Shown here one piece after another: positions 1 to 8,673 of a stretch of DNA of 64,000 bases. The notes below the pieces were generated by a model, which did no database searches, had not been told where the DNA came from, and was given only the letters and a program-made list of their open reading frames with translations. The stretch comes from Nitrobacteraceae bacterium AZCC 1564 (GTDB lineage: Bacteria; Pseudomonadota; Alphaproteobacteria; Rhizobiales; Xanthobacteraceae): NCBI GenBank assembly GCA_036924835.1, contig JBAGRR010000001.1, positions 5,843,001-5,907,000 of the forward strand. The letters are read 5' to 3'. Position 1 is the first letter of the stretch; every line of letters starts with the position of its first letter. The position numbers were made by a program, and so were the translations under genes.

Positions 1-494
1 ACGGCGTGCGCTACGGCGCCCGCGTCAATGGCCGCAACATCATCGACATGTACGAGAACACCCGCGCCGAAGGTTTTGGTCCCGAGGTGCGCCGTCGTAT
101 CATGATCGGGACGTATGTGCTCTCGGCCGGCTATTATGATGCCTATTACCTTCGGGCTCAAAAAGTCCGCACGCTGATCAAGAAGGATTTCGAGGACGTC
201 TTCGCGCAGGGTGTAAACGCGATCCTGACGCCGGCGACACCGTCCGCGGCGTTCGGTATCGGCGAAAAGGGCAAGGCCGATCCAATCGAAATGTACCTCA
301 ACGACATCTTCACTGTGACGGTGAACATGGCGGGACTGCCCGGCATCGCGGTGCCTGCGGGCAAGGACGGGCAGGGGCTGCCGCTCGGCTTGCAATTGAT
401 CGGCCGTCCGTTCGACGAGGAAACGCTGTTCTCGCTTGGTGAAGTGATCGAGCAGGCCGCCGGAAGCTTCACGCCTAAACACTGGTGGGCTTAG
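1..494 (+). CDS. gatA: Asp-tRNA(Asn)/Glu-tRNA(Gln) amidotransferase subunit A, C-terminal part
   Basis: The reading frame is open at the left edge, so only the last ~163 codons are present. GatA is the amidase subunit of GatCAB, which releases ammonia from glutamine to amidate Glu-tRNA(Gln) or Asp-tRNA(Asn) in the cytosol. The visible part carries the GVRYG segment, the YYLRAQKVR helix and the C-terminal block [12 protein letters not shown] followed by [14 protein letters not shown], all typical of GatA. The catalytic Lys-Ser-Ser residues lie upstream of the window. gatB, encoding the partner subunit, is at 2389 with a lipoprotein gene and repeat elements between them, so the gat genes are not tightly coupled here. 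Confidence 0.95.
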   Translation, partial: GVRYGARVNGRNIIDMYENTRAEGFGPEVRRRIMIGTYVLSAGYYDAYYLRAQKVRTLIKKDFEDVFAQGVNAILTPATPSAAFGIGEKGKADPIEMYLNDIFTVTVNMAGLPGIAVPAGKDGQGLPLGLQLIGRPFDEETLFSLGEVIEQAAGSFTPKHWWA

Positions 495-616
495 TCCTCT
501 AAGCCGCGTGCAGCGTTGCTGCAGGCTTCAGGCGGCATCTCAGACCGGCAATACGGCACATCGGTATGTGTTCATTAACCTCCCGGGGCGAAGGTGCCCC
601 GTGGGGTGGTTGTGTC

Positions 617-2005
617 ATGCGTAACTTTCGGACCATTGGGGCCTTTGCGCTAGCGAGTGTGTTGCTGCTCGGCTGCGCGGCGATTCAGAACGACCCCGTC
701 AACATTCCCGGCACCCCCAACACGCTCGCCAACCGGCTTGGTCTTGGCTTCAAGGAAAGCGAGATCGAGAACGACGTGGTGATCGGCCTCTCGTTCTCAG
801 GCGGCGGCACGCGCGCGGCAGCTTTTTCCTACGGCGTATTGTCTGAGCTGGAGCGGATCCCGGTTCGCGGTGCACAGGAGCCGATGATCGAGCACGTCGA
901 TTTCATCTCCGGTGTGTCGGGTGGCTCGGTGACCGCGGCTTATTACGGTCTGAAGAAGCGCGCTGGCCTTGCCGATTTCCGCGAGAAGTTCCTGCTGCGC
1001 AATGCCGAAGAGGGACTGCAAACGGATATCACGCTGACGAATTTCACCCGCGCGCTTGCTGGCGGCATCAATGACTCCACTGGCTTCCCGCGCTGGCTGG
1101 ATGCCAACCTGTTTCATGGTGCAACGTTCGGGCAATTCCGTGCCGAAGGCAGGCCGCGGGTCTGGATCAACGCCTCGGATATCTACAATCGGACACCGTT
1201 TGTCTTCGACGCGACGGCTTTCCGTGCCATCTGCAGTGATCTGTCCGAATATCCTTTGGCGGATGCTGTTGCAGCCTCCGCCGCAGTACCGGTGGCATTC
1301 GCGCCGATCGTGATCCGGAGCTATCCCCGCGAATGCAATGATCCGCTGCCATCGTGGATCGCGCGGGTACGTCACAATCCCAGTGCGCCACCGCTGCTGA
1401 CGGGATTCGCACGGGCGATGACCCGCTATCGAGACGGCTCTGTTCCCTACATCAAGCTGCTCGACGGCGGTCTTGTCGATAATTTCGGGTTGTCCGGCTT
1501 CACAATCGCACGGCTGTCGTCCGACACACCTTATGGCCCGCTCAGCCCGAGGCAGGCGGTGAAGATACGGCGCGCGGTGTTTCTGGTGGTCGATGCCAAG
1601 ACCGGCGTTTCCGGCGACTGGATCAACACCGTGCAGGGGCCAAGCGGCGTTGAACTGGTGAAAGCGGCAGCCGATACCGCTATCGATGCCAGCGTTGCCG
1701 GAAGCTTCACGGCATTCGACCGCACCATGAGCGACTGGCAGGGCGCGTTGGTCCGCTGGCGTTGTGGTCTCTCGGCTGCTGAGCGTGCCAAGTACGGCGT
1801 GCCGTCCGGGTGGAACTGTGGGGATCTCAAATTCTACGTCGGTCGTGTTGGCTTTGATCAGCTAGAGCCGGAACGCGCGGCCGCGCTTGAAAAGGTCCCA
1901 ACCCGCTTCCATCTCCCCGCGGAGCAAGTGGATGCAGTGATTTCCGCCGGCCGCGATGCACTGCGGACCAGTCCAGCCTTCCGGAATTTCGCTGCAAGCC
2001 TATGA
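617..2005 (+). CDS. Patatin-like phospholipase lipoprotein
   Basis: The 462-residue product starts MRNFRTIGAFALASVLLLGC, a signal peptide ending in a lipobox with Cys20, which favours ATG 617 over an in-frame start at 566. Patatin-fold hydrolases use a Ser-Asp dyad. The Gly-rich oxyanion loop SGGGTRAAAF is at about 61-70, the nucleophile elbow GVSGG (Ser101) follows, and the catalytic Asp is in LLDGGLVDNFG at about residue 285. It probably acts on acyl lipids in the envelope, anchored as a lipoprotein; the substrate cannot be read from sequence. It stands alone between gatA and gatB and is followed at once by a cluster of hairpin elements. Confidence 0.85.
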   Translation: MRNFRTIGAFALASVLLLGCAAIQNDPVNIPGTPNTLANRLGLGFKESEIENDVVIGLSFSGGGTRAAAFSYGVLSELERIPVRGAQEPMIEHVDFISGVSGGSVTAAYYGLKKRAGLADFREKFLLRNAEEGLQTDITLTNFTRALAGGINDSTGFPRWLDANLFHGATFGQFRAEGRPRVWINASDIYNRTPFVFDATAFRAICSDLSEYPLADAVAASAAVPVAFAPIVIRSYPRECNDPLPSWIARVRHNPSAPPLLTGFARAMTRYRDGSVPYIKLLDGGLVDNFGLSGFTIARLSSDTPYGPLSPRQAVKIRRAVFLVVDAKTGVSGDWINTVQGPSGVELVKAAADTAIDASVAGSFTAFDRTMSDWQGALVRWRCGLSAAERAKYGVPSGWNCGDLKFYVGRVGFDQLEPERAAALEKVPTRFHLPAEQVDAVISAGRDALRTSPAFRNFAASL

Positions 2006-2006
2006 A

Positions 2007-2336
2007 CTAGTGCGGTGGATCTGACGTTCGTATCAGTATAACCGCTGATCCATCATACGAACGTCAGATCCAAAACCGCACTAGATTCATATTTTTGCTA
2101 GTGGAGTGGATTTGACATTCGCTACCCACCTTGCCGCAAATTCCGGAAGCGAATGTCAAATCCAAAACTCCACTAGAATTATATAGTTGCTAGTGGTCCT
2201 TTGATTCTAACGTTCGCAAGAGGGCCTGATGAGACGGAATGCGAACGTTAGAATGGACCACTAGTGTCCCTTAGGTTCTGACATTCGTAAACGAGCTAGC
2301 CGCAAACTCATACGAATGTCAGAACCGGGACGCTAG
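2007..2336. mobile_element. CTAG double-hairpin unit (types C + H), split by an inner unit
   Basis: The first hairpin (2007-2084) has arm GGATCTGACGTTCGTAT with extra bases in its 3' arm. The AT-rich spacer is 2085-2097. The second hairpin (2261-2336) has arm GGTTCTGACATTCGTA with a 3-nt bulge in its 5' arm. Between spacer and second hairpin, at the CTAG, lies a complete second unit (2098-2264). Removing it while keeping one CTAG leaves 167 bp, the normal unit length. The relative at 19804-19971 has the same C/H pairing without the insert. Confidence 0.8.
2098..2264. mobile_element. CTAG double-hairpin unit (types D + E), nested
   Basis: This 167-bp unit has hairpin D (2098-2176, arm GGATTTGACATTCGCT) and hairpin E (2190-2264, arm GATTCTAACGTTCGCA), each bounded by CTAG, with a 13-nt AT-rich spacer. 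D has an extra TTT-type bulge in its 3' arm and E in its 5' arm. Close copies are at 23620-23787 and 46616-46785, all three nested in other units. The CTAG at 2261-2264 is shared with the next hairpin. Confidence 0.82.
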
Positions 2337-2388
2337 AATTGAAAAATCCAGGGTTTTCTCACCCGCGCGCGCGGGGTAGAAGTCACCC

Positions 2389-3873
2389 ATGAACGCACCT
2401 GTCAAATCTTCAAAGCTCATCAAGGGCCACACCGGCGATTGGGAAATGGTCATCGGCCTGGAAGTCCACGCCCAGGTGACCTCGAACTCAAAGCTGTTTT
2501 CCGGCGCCTCGACCGCATTCGGCGGGCAGCCGAACGGCCATGTTTCGCTTGTGGATGCCGCAATGCCCGGCATGCTGCCTGTTATCAACGAGGAATGTGT
2601 CGCGCAGGCGATCCGCACCGGGCTCGGCCTGAAGGCAAAGATCAATCTGAAATCAACCTTCGACCGGAAAAACTATTTCTATCCGGATCTGCCACAGGGC
2701 TATCAGATCAGCCAGTACAAGTCGCCGATCGTCGGCGAGGGCGAAGTGATCATCGACACTGGTGATGGGGAAAGCATTTCCGTCGGCATCGAGCGGCTGC
2801 ATCTTGAGCAGGATGCCGGCAAGTCGATGCATGATCAGCACCCAACCATGTCGTTCGTCGATCTGAACCGCTCTGGCGTGGCGTTGATGGAGATCGTTTC
2901 CAAGCCGGACATGCGCTCCGCAGAAGAGGCGCGGGCTTACGTGACCAAGCTGCGCTCCATCCTTCGTTACCTCGGCACCTGCGACGGCGACATGGAGAAG
3001 GGTAACCTCCGTGCGGACGTCAACGTCTCCGTACGCAAACCGGGTGAACCCTTCGGCACGCGCTGCGAGATCAAGAACGTCAACTCGATCCGTTTTATCG
3101 GCCAGGCCATCGAGTACGAGGCGCGGCGACAGATCGACATCCTCGAAGACGGTGGCGTCATCGAGCAGGAGACCAGACTATACGATCCCAACAAGGGTGA
3201 GACGCGGTCGATGCGCTCCAAGGAAGAGGCGCACGACTACCGTTATTTCCCCGACCCGGACCTCCTGCCGCTGGAATTCACGAGCGCGTATGTCGAAGAA
3301 CTGAAGTCGAAGCTTCCCGAGCTACCGGATGAAAAACGTGCACGCTTCATCGCGGAGTTCGGGCTAACGCCTTATGACGCCAGCGTTCTTGTTGCCGAGC
3401 GGGAGAGTGCCGATTTCTACGAAGCAGTGCTCGCCAAGCTCGCTGACAAGGCTCGCGACGGAAAGCTGGCAGCGAACTGGGTGATCAACGAGTTGTTTGG
3501 CCGCCTCAACAAGGAAGGCCGCGACATCGCGACCTCGCCAGTCTCCGCGGACCAGCTTTCGGCGATTGTCGACCTGATCGGAGAGGGAACCATCTCCGGC
3601 AAGATTGCCAAGGACTTATTCGAGATCGTCTGGACCAAGGGCGGCGATCCGAAGTCGCTGGTCGAGAGCCTTGGCATGAAGCAGGTCACGGATCTCGGTG
3701 CGATCGAAAAGGTGGTCGACGACATCATCGCGGCCAATCCCGACAAGGTCGAACAGGCGAAGGCGAAGCCTCAACTGGTCGGCTGGTTCGTTGGTCAGGT
3801 GATGAAATCGTCCGGCGGCAAGGTTAATCCGCAGGCCGTGAACGACATTCTCAAGACCAAACTTGGTCTCTAA
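2389..3873 (+). CDS. gatB: Asp-tRNA(Asn)/Glu-tRNA(Gln) amidotransferase subunit B
   Basis: GatB binds the mischarged tRNA and phosphorylates the Glu or Asp side chain before amidation. The 494-residue product has the family length. It opens with the signature [10 protein letters not shown] near residue 20 and continues with [17 protein letters not shown], the [10 protein letters not shown] block, [14 protein letters not shown], and RCEIKNVNS. The C-terminal Yqey-like tRNA-binding domain ([12 protein letters not shown] ... [10 protein letters not shown]) is complete. It follows a repeat cluster rather than gatA directly, so it probably has its own promoter. Confidence 0.97.
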   Translation: MNAPVKSSKLIKGHTGDWEMVIGLEVHAQVTSNSKLFSGASTAFGGQPNGHVSLVDAAMPGMLPVINEECVAQAIRTGLGLKAKINLKSTFDRKNYFYPDLPQGYQISQYKSPIVGEGEVIIDTGDGESISVGIERLHLEQDAGKSMHDQHPTMSFVDLNRSGVALMEIVSKPDMRSAEEARAYVTKLRSILRYLGTCDGDMEKGNLRADVNVSVRKPGEPFGTRCEIKNVNSIRFIGQAIEYEARRQIDILEDGGVIEQETRLYDPNKGETRSMRSKEEAHDYRYFPDPDLLPLEFTSAYVEELKSKLPELPDEKRARFIAEFGLTPYDASVLVAERESADFYEAVLAKLADKARDGKLAANWVINELFGRLNKEGRDIATSPVSADQLSAIVDLIGEGTISGKIAKDLFEIVWTKGGDPKSLVESLGMKQVTDLGAIEKVVDDIIAANPDKVEQAKAKPQLVGWFVGQVMKSSGGKVNPQAVNDILKTKLGL

Positions 3874-4469
3874 ACAACGTTGACGCTGTGCATCATGCGA
3901 CGATGTGCGGCATCGTTTGCCGCTTCGCTAAGCACGCTCACGCTCCGATTTTGTCTCGACGACGCCGGTCTTCGACCGTTGAGTGCGACTGAAAGGTCCC
4001 CCGCCGAAGAGACGCGATGTGCGAATCGGTGTTCCGGACTCGCCCAAAAAGGGCTCTGTTGCGAGCAATCATCGCGCGAAAAGCAGTTTTTCACGAAAAT
4101 ATTTTTGTTGCCAAAAAACGCGACTCGGAGTTCGCGCGAGGCGATTTTTGTCCGCTCATGCGTTCTGCGTTTGCATTCGATCGCGATTGTGCCGCGTCTA
4201 TCGCGATGAAAGAAACCGCTGCGGCACAGGCACTTTTTGCATGCTCGATGTTTCGCTATGTTTGCAATTCGCGTGAGATGTTTGTTGTCTTGCGTACGCG
4301 TTGAAGCGTTTGCGCTACATGTTTGCGTCGCGACTTGTGCCTCGGGCGTAAACGTTTCCTTAAGTGGGACGCTGTTTTTTTGATCGCGTTGGTGTAATCC
4401 GATTGAAGTGCATTTCGATTCCCGAGTGCACACAGCGATTAAGCCATCTCACTCATTTAGGAGGGCAAC
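3874..4469. other. Long gene-free leader upstream of the H1-like gene
   Basis: I find no convincing coding frame in about 600 bp. The overlapping frames present have composition unlike neighbouring genes. The centre (about 4090-4140) is locally AT-rich and the whole stretch is rich in GCG and CGCGA words. It may hold the promoter and a long 5' leader of the small lysine-rich gene at 4470. I recognise no known riboswitch or sRNA. Confidence 0.4.
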
Positions 4470-4574
4470 ATGGCCAAGAAAGCGAAGAAGGCGAAGAAGA
4501 CGGTAAAGAAGGCAAAGTCGGCAGTGAAGAAGACTGCCAAGAAGACCCGCAAGGTCGCCAAGAAGAAGAAGTAA
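4470..4574 (+). CDS. Histone H1-like lysine/alanine-rich small protein
   Basis: This 34-residue product starts MAKKAKKAKKTVKKAKSAV and ends in a KKKK run; about half its residues are lysine, with Ala, Thr and Val filling the rest. A strong ribosome-binding site, TTAGGAGGG, lies just upstream of ATG 4470. Its composition matches the lysine/alanine-rich C-terminal tails of bacterial histone H1-like proteins, which bind nucleic acid non-specifically. Here only the tail-like part is present, with no folded domain. A TAAGGC-TTC-GCCTTA hairpin overlaps the stop codon. The coding nature is well supported by the ribosome-binding site and bias; the DNA-binding role is inferred. Confidence 0.75.
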   Translation: MAKKAKKAKKTVKKAKSAVKKTAKKTRKVAKKKK

Positions 4575-5408
4575 GGCTTCGCCTTATGGAAGTGCCGGCA
4601 GGTTGAAGCCGGCGACGTCACAAGAGCCGCCAGACTGAATCGTTCATGAGGACGAGTTAAAGCGGTGGTTCTGGTCGACGAGAGAGGGTGTCGGCGAGAC
4701 ATCCGGCAAGACGGTCTGATCAGGTACGGAGGAGACGTGTTCTCCTCGACAGGCGGATCAGGCAGAGGAGCTCAAGAGGCTCTTCGTTCGTTGCGGGTTC
4801 TCCGCATTTTCGTTAGCAGGTGCTTCGGCAATCTGTGCGACGAAATCTTGACCCGGGTGTGTTCACCGACGCCCTCGTCTTATGAGTAGCAACGCTCTAT
4901 GAGTCGCAGCGTTTTATGAGTAGCAGCTCCTTGAGAGCTCCTCGGGCCATCAGGCCATTCTTTCCAGTCACTGCTCTTATCCAGCCAGCTTGCTTATCCA
5001 GCCAAGCTGGCGGACTTCGCGTCACCCGTCGCACGCCGTGCCGTCCCGGCTTGCCCCTTGCCGGTATGAAAGCCTGCACCAACTCCGCCAATGGTTATCG
5101 CTTCGCCAACTGCCACGGTGAATCGATTTTTAGGGATTTCAAGAAAGCCCCGAAAAATGGGCGTTTCTGCGATTTTTCATCGCAGAAACGGTTCCAGGAT
5201 TCAGATTCCGTTCATTGCGATGCTTAAACTGCTCTTCAAATTTTACGGGCCATGATCGCCTCAACAAGCCGGCAAACGGCGAGGGACTTTCGCGGCGACG
5301 GACAGCCGGACAACGCGAAGGACATGTCAAACGGACTAAGGACAGGGGCCGCGCTCGCTGCGGCTGATTTTAACAAGCAGCCGCCTGCGGCGGAAACGGA
5401 GAGACAGG
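4575..5408. other. Gene-poor stretch with one clear hairpin
   Basis: No frame here looks coding. The clearest structure is an inverted repeat at 5162-5190 with arms CGTTTCTGCGAT and ATCGCAGAAACG around a 5-nt T-rich loop. No T-run follows it, so it is not a typical intrinsic terminator. A smaller GCCGGC inverted repeat lies near 4592-4611. Confidence 0.4.
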
Positions 5409-5675
5409 ATGTTTCAGGGAACGATCAATGTCGGCACAGCGATGCCGGTGGAAGCCGATGCTAATGGCGATGCGCTGTTTGAACTCGGCATGCTCTATTC
5501 GACCGGCCGCGGCGGCTTGGTCGATCTGATCGCCGCCCACAAGTGGTTCAACCTTGCCGCGCTCAAGGGGCGTGCTGATGCGATCCCGCTGCGCCGTGAG
5601 GTCGCCGAATTGATGTCGGACGCCGACATCGCGATTGCTCAGCGCGAAGCGCGGGCTTGGATGACGTCGCACTAA
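5409..5675 (+). CDS. Sel1-repeat (TPR-like) small protein
   Basis: The 88-residue product contains the Sel1-type segment ALFELGMLYSTGRGGLVDLI followed by AAHKWFNLAALKGR and a further helix EVAELMSDADIAIAQREAR. This is about one and a half Sel1 repeats, which normally mediate protein-protein contacts. GGAGA lies a few bases before ATG 5409. There is no signal peptide or membrane segment. The partner and role are unknown. A UUCG-capped hairpin follows about 50 bp after the stop. Confidence 0.75.
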   Translation: MFQGTINVGTAMPVEADANGDALFELGMLYSTGRGGLVDLIAAHKWFNLAALKGRADAIPLRREVAELMSDADIAIAQREARAWMTSH

Positions 5676-5725
5676 GCAGATGGGCTTCGCGGTGCAGCTC
5701 GCCGGGTGAGGGGCACGGGAACACT

Positions 5726-5745
5726 GAGATGCCTTCGGGCATCTC
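5726..5745 (+). terminator. UUCG-capped hairpin after the Sel1 gene
   Basis: A perfect 8-bp stem GAGATGCC / GGCATCTC closes a TTCG tetraloop 50 bp after the Sel1 stop. No T-tract follows, so it may act as an RNA 3'-end stabiliser rather than a classical intrinsic terminator. Confidence 0.5.
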
Positions 5746-6232
5746 GGCGCGAGAGCCTCATCATGGAATCTCGATTGAAGAGAAGTCCGCTGCACGCCGG
5801 CCCGAAACGCACTCCATGCCATCGTGCGGGCGTCTGAGGACATTGTTGGTCTACTGTTGCCGGCCAGGATGATCCTCCTGCCGCATTATTCGATCTCGCG
5901 TCGCCCATGGCTTCGTGAACATGGCTTCGTGAACATGACTTCGCGACCAGGCGAGGATCTGATCAGCGCAGTGATCGTCTCCGAATGCTGTGGGGGCTCA
6001 CGGAGCCACGTACCTATCTTCGCTGCAGAAGGACCAGCGGGAGAGGATCGGACAAGATCGCCTCATTCGGTTTGAGCTCGATATGCCCGGCGTGCGGTCA
6101 AGCGAAACCTTCGCGTTCCGCCGGTCACGCTTGCGCCGAAATCGGATCGGGAGCTCGTCTGAAATAAGAATGTGTTTGGGGTGACCTTGAGGCTTGCAGC
6201 GCCGGGCAGGGTGGGGCATATCGGGCGTCGCG
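5746..6232. other. Gene-free stretch before tRNA-Ser
   Basis: I see no convincing gene in this interval. It contains a short tandem repeat at 5906-5947 and otherwise mixed-frame sequence up to the tRNA. Confidence 0.4.
5906..5947. repeat. Three tandem copies of a 14-bp unit
   Basis: The unit CATGGCTTCGTGAA occurs twice exactly (5906 and 5920), followed by a third copy with several mismatches, CATGACTTCGCGAC (5934). It is in non-coding DNA. Confidence 0.7.
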
Positions 6233-6324
6233 GGAGACGTGGCCGAGCGGCTGAAGGCACTCGTTTGCTAAATGAGCATACCTTGAAAAGGGTATCGAGG
6301 GTTCGAATCCCTCCGTCTCCGCCA
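6233..6324 (+). tRNA. tRNA-Ser (anticodon GCU)
   Basis: The acceptor stem GGAGACG (6233) pairs with CGTCTCC (6314-6320), followed by discriminator G and encoded CCA. The anticodon loop TTGCTAA gives GCU, reading AGC and AGU. A long variable arm (ATACCTTGAAAAGGGTAT) is as expected for serine tRNAs, and the T-loop GGTTCGAATCC is intact. An integrase remnant begins 150 bp downstream, so this tRNA is the likely attachment site of the adjacent island. Confidence 0.95.
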
Positions 6325-6448
6325 GACCGCTTTCCCCCTCAGTCGCGCCCAATGTCTGATAGCCTCAAAAATCCGCTGTTTTAGCGGTCTAAATTTCCCC
6401 ACTAGTCTCCTGCGGGTGCTCTCGGCGTGCTACAATCTCGCGCCGGAA

Positions 6449-6469
6449 CAGGGGCACAAATAGGGGCAC
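6449..6469 (+). repeat. Left copy of 21-bp direct repeat flanking the island
   Basis: The word begins CAGGGGCACAAATAGGGG and matches 11158-11178 at 19 of 21 positions. It lies just upstream of the integrase remnant. Internally it is a near-tandem repeat of AGGGGCA. It may be an att-derived or integrase-leader repeat. Confidence 0.5.
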
Positions 6470-6477
6470 ATTCGGAG

Positions 6478-6777
6478 ATGGCTAGAGAGATACACCACCT
6501 TAGCGCCCGAGTTGTGGCCACCGCCAAGAAGGTAGGACGCCATCCTGATGGTGGCGGCCTTTATCTGTCGATTTCCAAGAACGGCGGTCGTCGGTGGGTT
6601 TTTCTCTACCAAAAGGACGGTAAGACCACTGAAATGGGCCTTGGAAGTGCCGTAGCCGGCGCCGTGACATTGGCGCAGGCGCGGGACGCAGCTGGATTGC
6701 ATCGCGCTCAATTGGCAGCCGGTCTAGATCCTCTGTCAGAACGCCGCGCTAAGGCGAGGCGCCTCTACGCCGGGTAA
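6478..6777 (+). pseudogene. Tyrosine integrase, N-terminal remnant (DUF4102 domain)
   Basis: About 99 residues are left: HPDGGGLYLSISKNGGRRWV, then FLYQKDGKTTEMGLGS and VTLAQARDAAGLHRAQLAAG. This is the N-terminal arm-binding domain found in P4-type integrases. Full-length members have about 400 residues. The core-binding and catalytic (RHRY) domains are absent, so the gene is broken. Its place directly after tRNA-Ser is the normal position for an integrase that used the tRNA 3' end as its attachment site. Confidence 0.8.
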
Positions 6778-6930
6778 CACGGGATGGAGCGTCCGGGATC
6801 GATCCGCCTCAATCGTCCAGCCGTCTTGATGACCAAGCGTGTCGGGCGCCGGTGCTCCGCCTTCATTTTCCCAAACGCCAATCGCGAGGGCGTGCCGTCC
6901 CGGTTCGGTATCCGTGCCAGGAGCGTTCAT
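6736..6930 (-). CDS. Small conserved-type hypothetical protein, C-terminus possibly rearranged
   Basis: The 64-residue product has TDTEPGRHALAIGVWENEGG near its N-terminus. I recognise this from short proteins common in Bradyrhizobium relatives, with no known function. The last ~14 codons overlap the end of the integrase remnant on the other strand, so the C-terminus is probably not original and the junction near 6765 marks a rearrangement. Confidence 0.4.
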   Translation of the reverse strand: MNAPGTDTEPGRHALAIGVWENEGGAPAPDTLGHQDGWTIEADRSRTLHPVLPGVEAPRLSAAF

Positions 6931-6945
6931 GGTAGGGGCCTTTCA

Positions 6946-7167
6946 TCAGGTGTTTGGTGCGCTGAACCTGTGAACATAAAGTTCGTTTCCGTCGCTATCG
7001 CTGATCGACATGGCGTCTGGCTGCTGCGGCATATTGAGAGTCTTTGAAAGCCTCTGCGCGATCTCGATTGCCTCATCGAGATTTGCAGGGTCCGCAGTCT
7101 CCCGGCCAATGACAGCGTGCGCCTTGTCCGTTTCGCGGATACGGTAGAACTCGATCACGATCTTCAT
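6946..7167 (-). CDS. Small hypothetical protein (MKIVIEFYR type)
   Basis: The 73-residue product reads MKIVIEFYRIRETDKAHAVI at its start and has the block LDEAIEIAQRLSKTLNMPQQ, then a C-terminal ISDSDGNELYVHRF. The alternation suggests a small alpha/beta fold. Such proteins are frequent in Bradyrhizobium relatives; the function is unknown. ATG 7167 is chosen because the conserved N-terminus begins there. Confidence 0.65.
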   Translation of the reverse strand: MKIVIEFYRIRETDKAHAVIGRETADPANLDEAIEIAQRLSKTLNMPQQPDAMSISDSDGNELYVHRFSAPNT

Positions 7168-7193
7168 CACCGATTCCCGACGCCCACAGAGCG

Positions 7194-7346
7194 TCACGAC
7201 CACCGTGCTTTGCCTTTGGCGCGCCTAATGTTTGTATTCGTGGCGAGTTTGGTTTGGTTGGCAAACGGGTCCGCTGACTTGGAAGCGGCCTTTTCCTTCT
7301 TCGGCTTTTTAGCCTCGCGATTGCCGCGCTTCTGTTCCTTAGCCAT
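7194..7346 (-). CDS. Lysine-rich 50-residue hypothetical protein
   Basis: The product begins MAKEQKRGNREAKKPKKEKA and ends in a basic RRAKGKARW segment. Short proteins of this kind (MAK.QxRxNxExKKPKK) are widespread in alphaproteobacteria; function unknown. An AAGGA ribosome-binding site precedes ATG 7346. It lies 26 bp upstream of the gene at 6946-7167 on the same strand, so the two may be co-transcribed. Confidence 0.65.
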   Translation of the reverse strand: MAKEQKRGNREAKKPKKEKAASKSADPFANQTKLATNTNIRRAKGKARWS

Positions 7347-7902
7347 GACCGAAAGTCCTTTCAATGAGAGTGGCGCTTCGCGACCAGACGAGCGGCTCAC
7401 CAGCTCGAGTTTGTCCTGCGTCGCCACCCGTTCATGACGTTTGCGGGTCTCCGCAGGGCAACGGAAGGACGCGTTGCCTAGTGTGCCCATTCGGACCGGA
7501 ACGATATCCAAGCTGCCAATACATCCGTGGTCAGCGTCGGAGTTCATTTTCAGCTATCGAATGGAGCGACATGCCGCGCCGGATGGCGCATGCATCTGCT
7601 GTCCCAAATTCGACAAAGGATGGTGGGTCTCTGACACCGCAAAGCCATATCGGCCAAATCAACGAACCCTGTTTATGTGGCCTCGATTGAGTTCTAAACA
7701 AGGAGAGCGGCTCGCTTTGTTTCTAGTTGAGGACCACTTTCCTTGAGCTCTCAGGACGCTCGAGCTGGAGGACGAATCATCGGAACTATCTGGCGCTTCG
7801 TCCATCGAACTATTCGCCCTTGTCGGTGCTTTGTCTCGATCTCCGTCCTGGCCAGGAGCAAGCACACCAAAGGCGATCGTAAGTGCTACCAGGAGAACCT
7901 TC
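7347..7902. other. Degraded island DNA
   Basis: No clear gene. A plus-strand frame at 7561-7746 (61 residues, with a CICC motif) and a minus-strand frame at 7659-7904 starting MKVLLVALTIAFGVLAPG (signal-peptide-like, then a serine run) are both open. Neither has a good ribosome-binding site, and I do not call them. Confidence 0.35.
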
Positions 7903-8135
7903 ATGAGCCGCTTGGTTCTTGTCTCCAATCGTGCTGTTCTGCCAGGAGAAAGCGTTCAGCGAGCGGTAGGCTCATGACCGGTCTTGTAGACGCTCTGTAC
8001 CAGGCCGGCGGCCTATGGTTCGGATGGAGTGGCAGGCTCGGAGAGACGCCCTCGGCGCCGAACATTCACCTACGCCACGGTCGATCTCAGTCGCGCGGAT
8101 CACTGGCTACTACAGCGGCCTTTCCAATGCCGCGC
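7903..8135 (+). pseudogene. otsA: Trehalose-6-phosphate synthase (OtsA) N-terminal remnant
   Basis: After a good ribosome-binding site (AGGAGA) the frame starts MSRLVLVSNRAVLPG, the N-terminal signature of OtsA. It then breaks. The next frame gives LVDALYQAGGLWFGWSGRLG, matching the GGLWFGWSG motif, and a third gives FTYATVDLSRADHW, matching the segment just after it. At least two frameshifts and a stop interrupt it, and the remaining ~350 residues, including the catalytic glucosyltransferase core, are missing. OtsA makes trehalose-6-phosphate from UDP-glucose and glucose-6-phosphate; this copy cannot. Confidence 0.7.
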
Positions 8136-8673
8136 TGTGGGGAGAGGATTCGCGTTCATGATCGTCCGGGCCTCAAAAAGCGTCTTGCAATGCTATGCCA
8201 TCGTCAAGGAACGGCTCGACGCCTTCCTGACAAGAACATCTCTGAAAAATGCCGGCTCATCGTGGAGGGCGCGGATCGGGTGATGTCTAGCCGCCCCAAC
8301 TTCACAAGGTGAGAGCGGCCCCGCTGGTGTGAAAGCACACACAGACATCTCCAACCGGGCCATGTCGCTGCTCGACATCAGCAACGCACGCCCGAACAGG
8401 AAAGTGTTGCGGACGTTCCAATCATTGATCATCCGGCATCCTTCCTATCCGTCGGCACCGTCGTTGTGGTTTCCCCTCTATTTCATTTGTAGATTTTCAG
8501 GCGCTTTTAAGCATTGCCCCGCTCAGGCGGCGTTTATCTTTTGATGATGTCAGCGAATTAATTAGCTTTCCGTCAAAAATAGGCGCATCGTTCGCCTATC
8601 ACCGTACTGTCCTTCGGCATCTGCCGGTGAATGAGAGCGATACATGCTCCCGCCCAATTAAGGGAGTACGCAA
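8136..8673. other. Island DNA without a recognisable gene
   Basis: Several short frames overlap on both strands, and none has family-like sequence I recognise. It probably contains decayed coding sequence. The last 40 bp form the leader of the small gene at 8674, with AAGGGAG as ribosome-binding site. Confidence 0.35.

Noticed and set aside
3870-4433. A 187-codon minus-strand frame and overlapping plus-strand frames
   Set aside because: They overlap one another without family-like sequence, ribosome-binding sites or typical codon use; treated as non-coding leader.
4897-5227. Frames on both strands of 64-103 codons
   Set aside because: They overlap each other and a hairpin; none has a protein-like pattern or a ribosome-binding site.
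6125-6352. A minus-strand frame of 75 codons containing AETEGFEPSIPFSRYAHLAN
   Set aside because: It is the antisense translation of the tRNA-Ser gene, a well-known spurious protein in databases.
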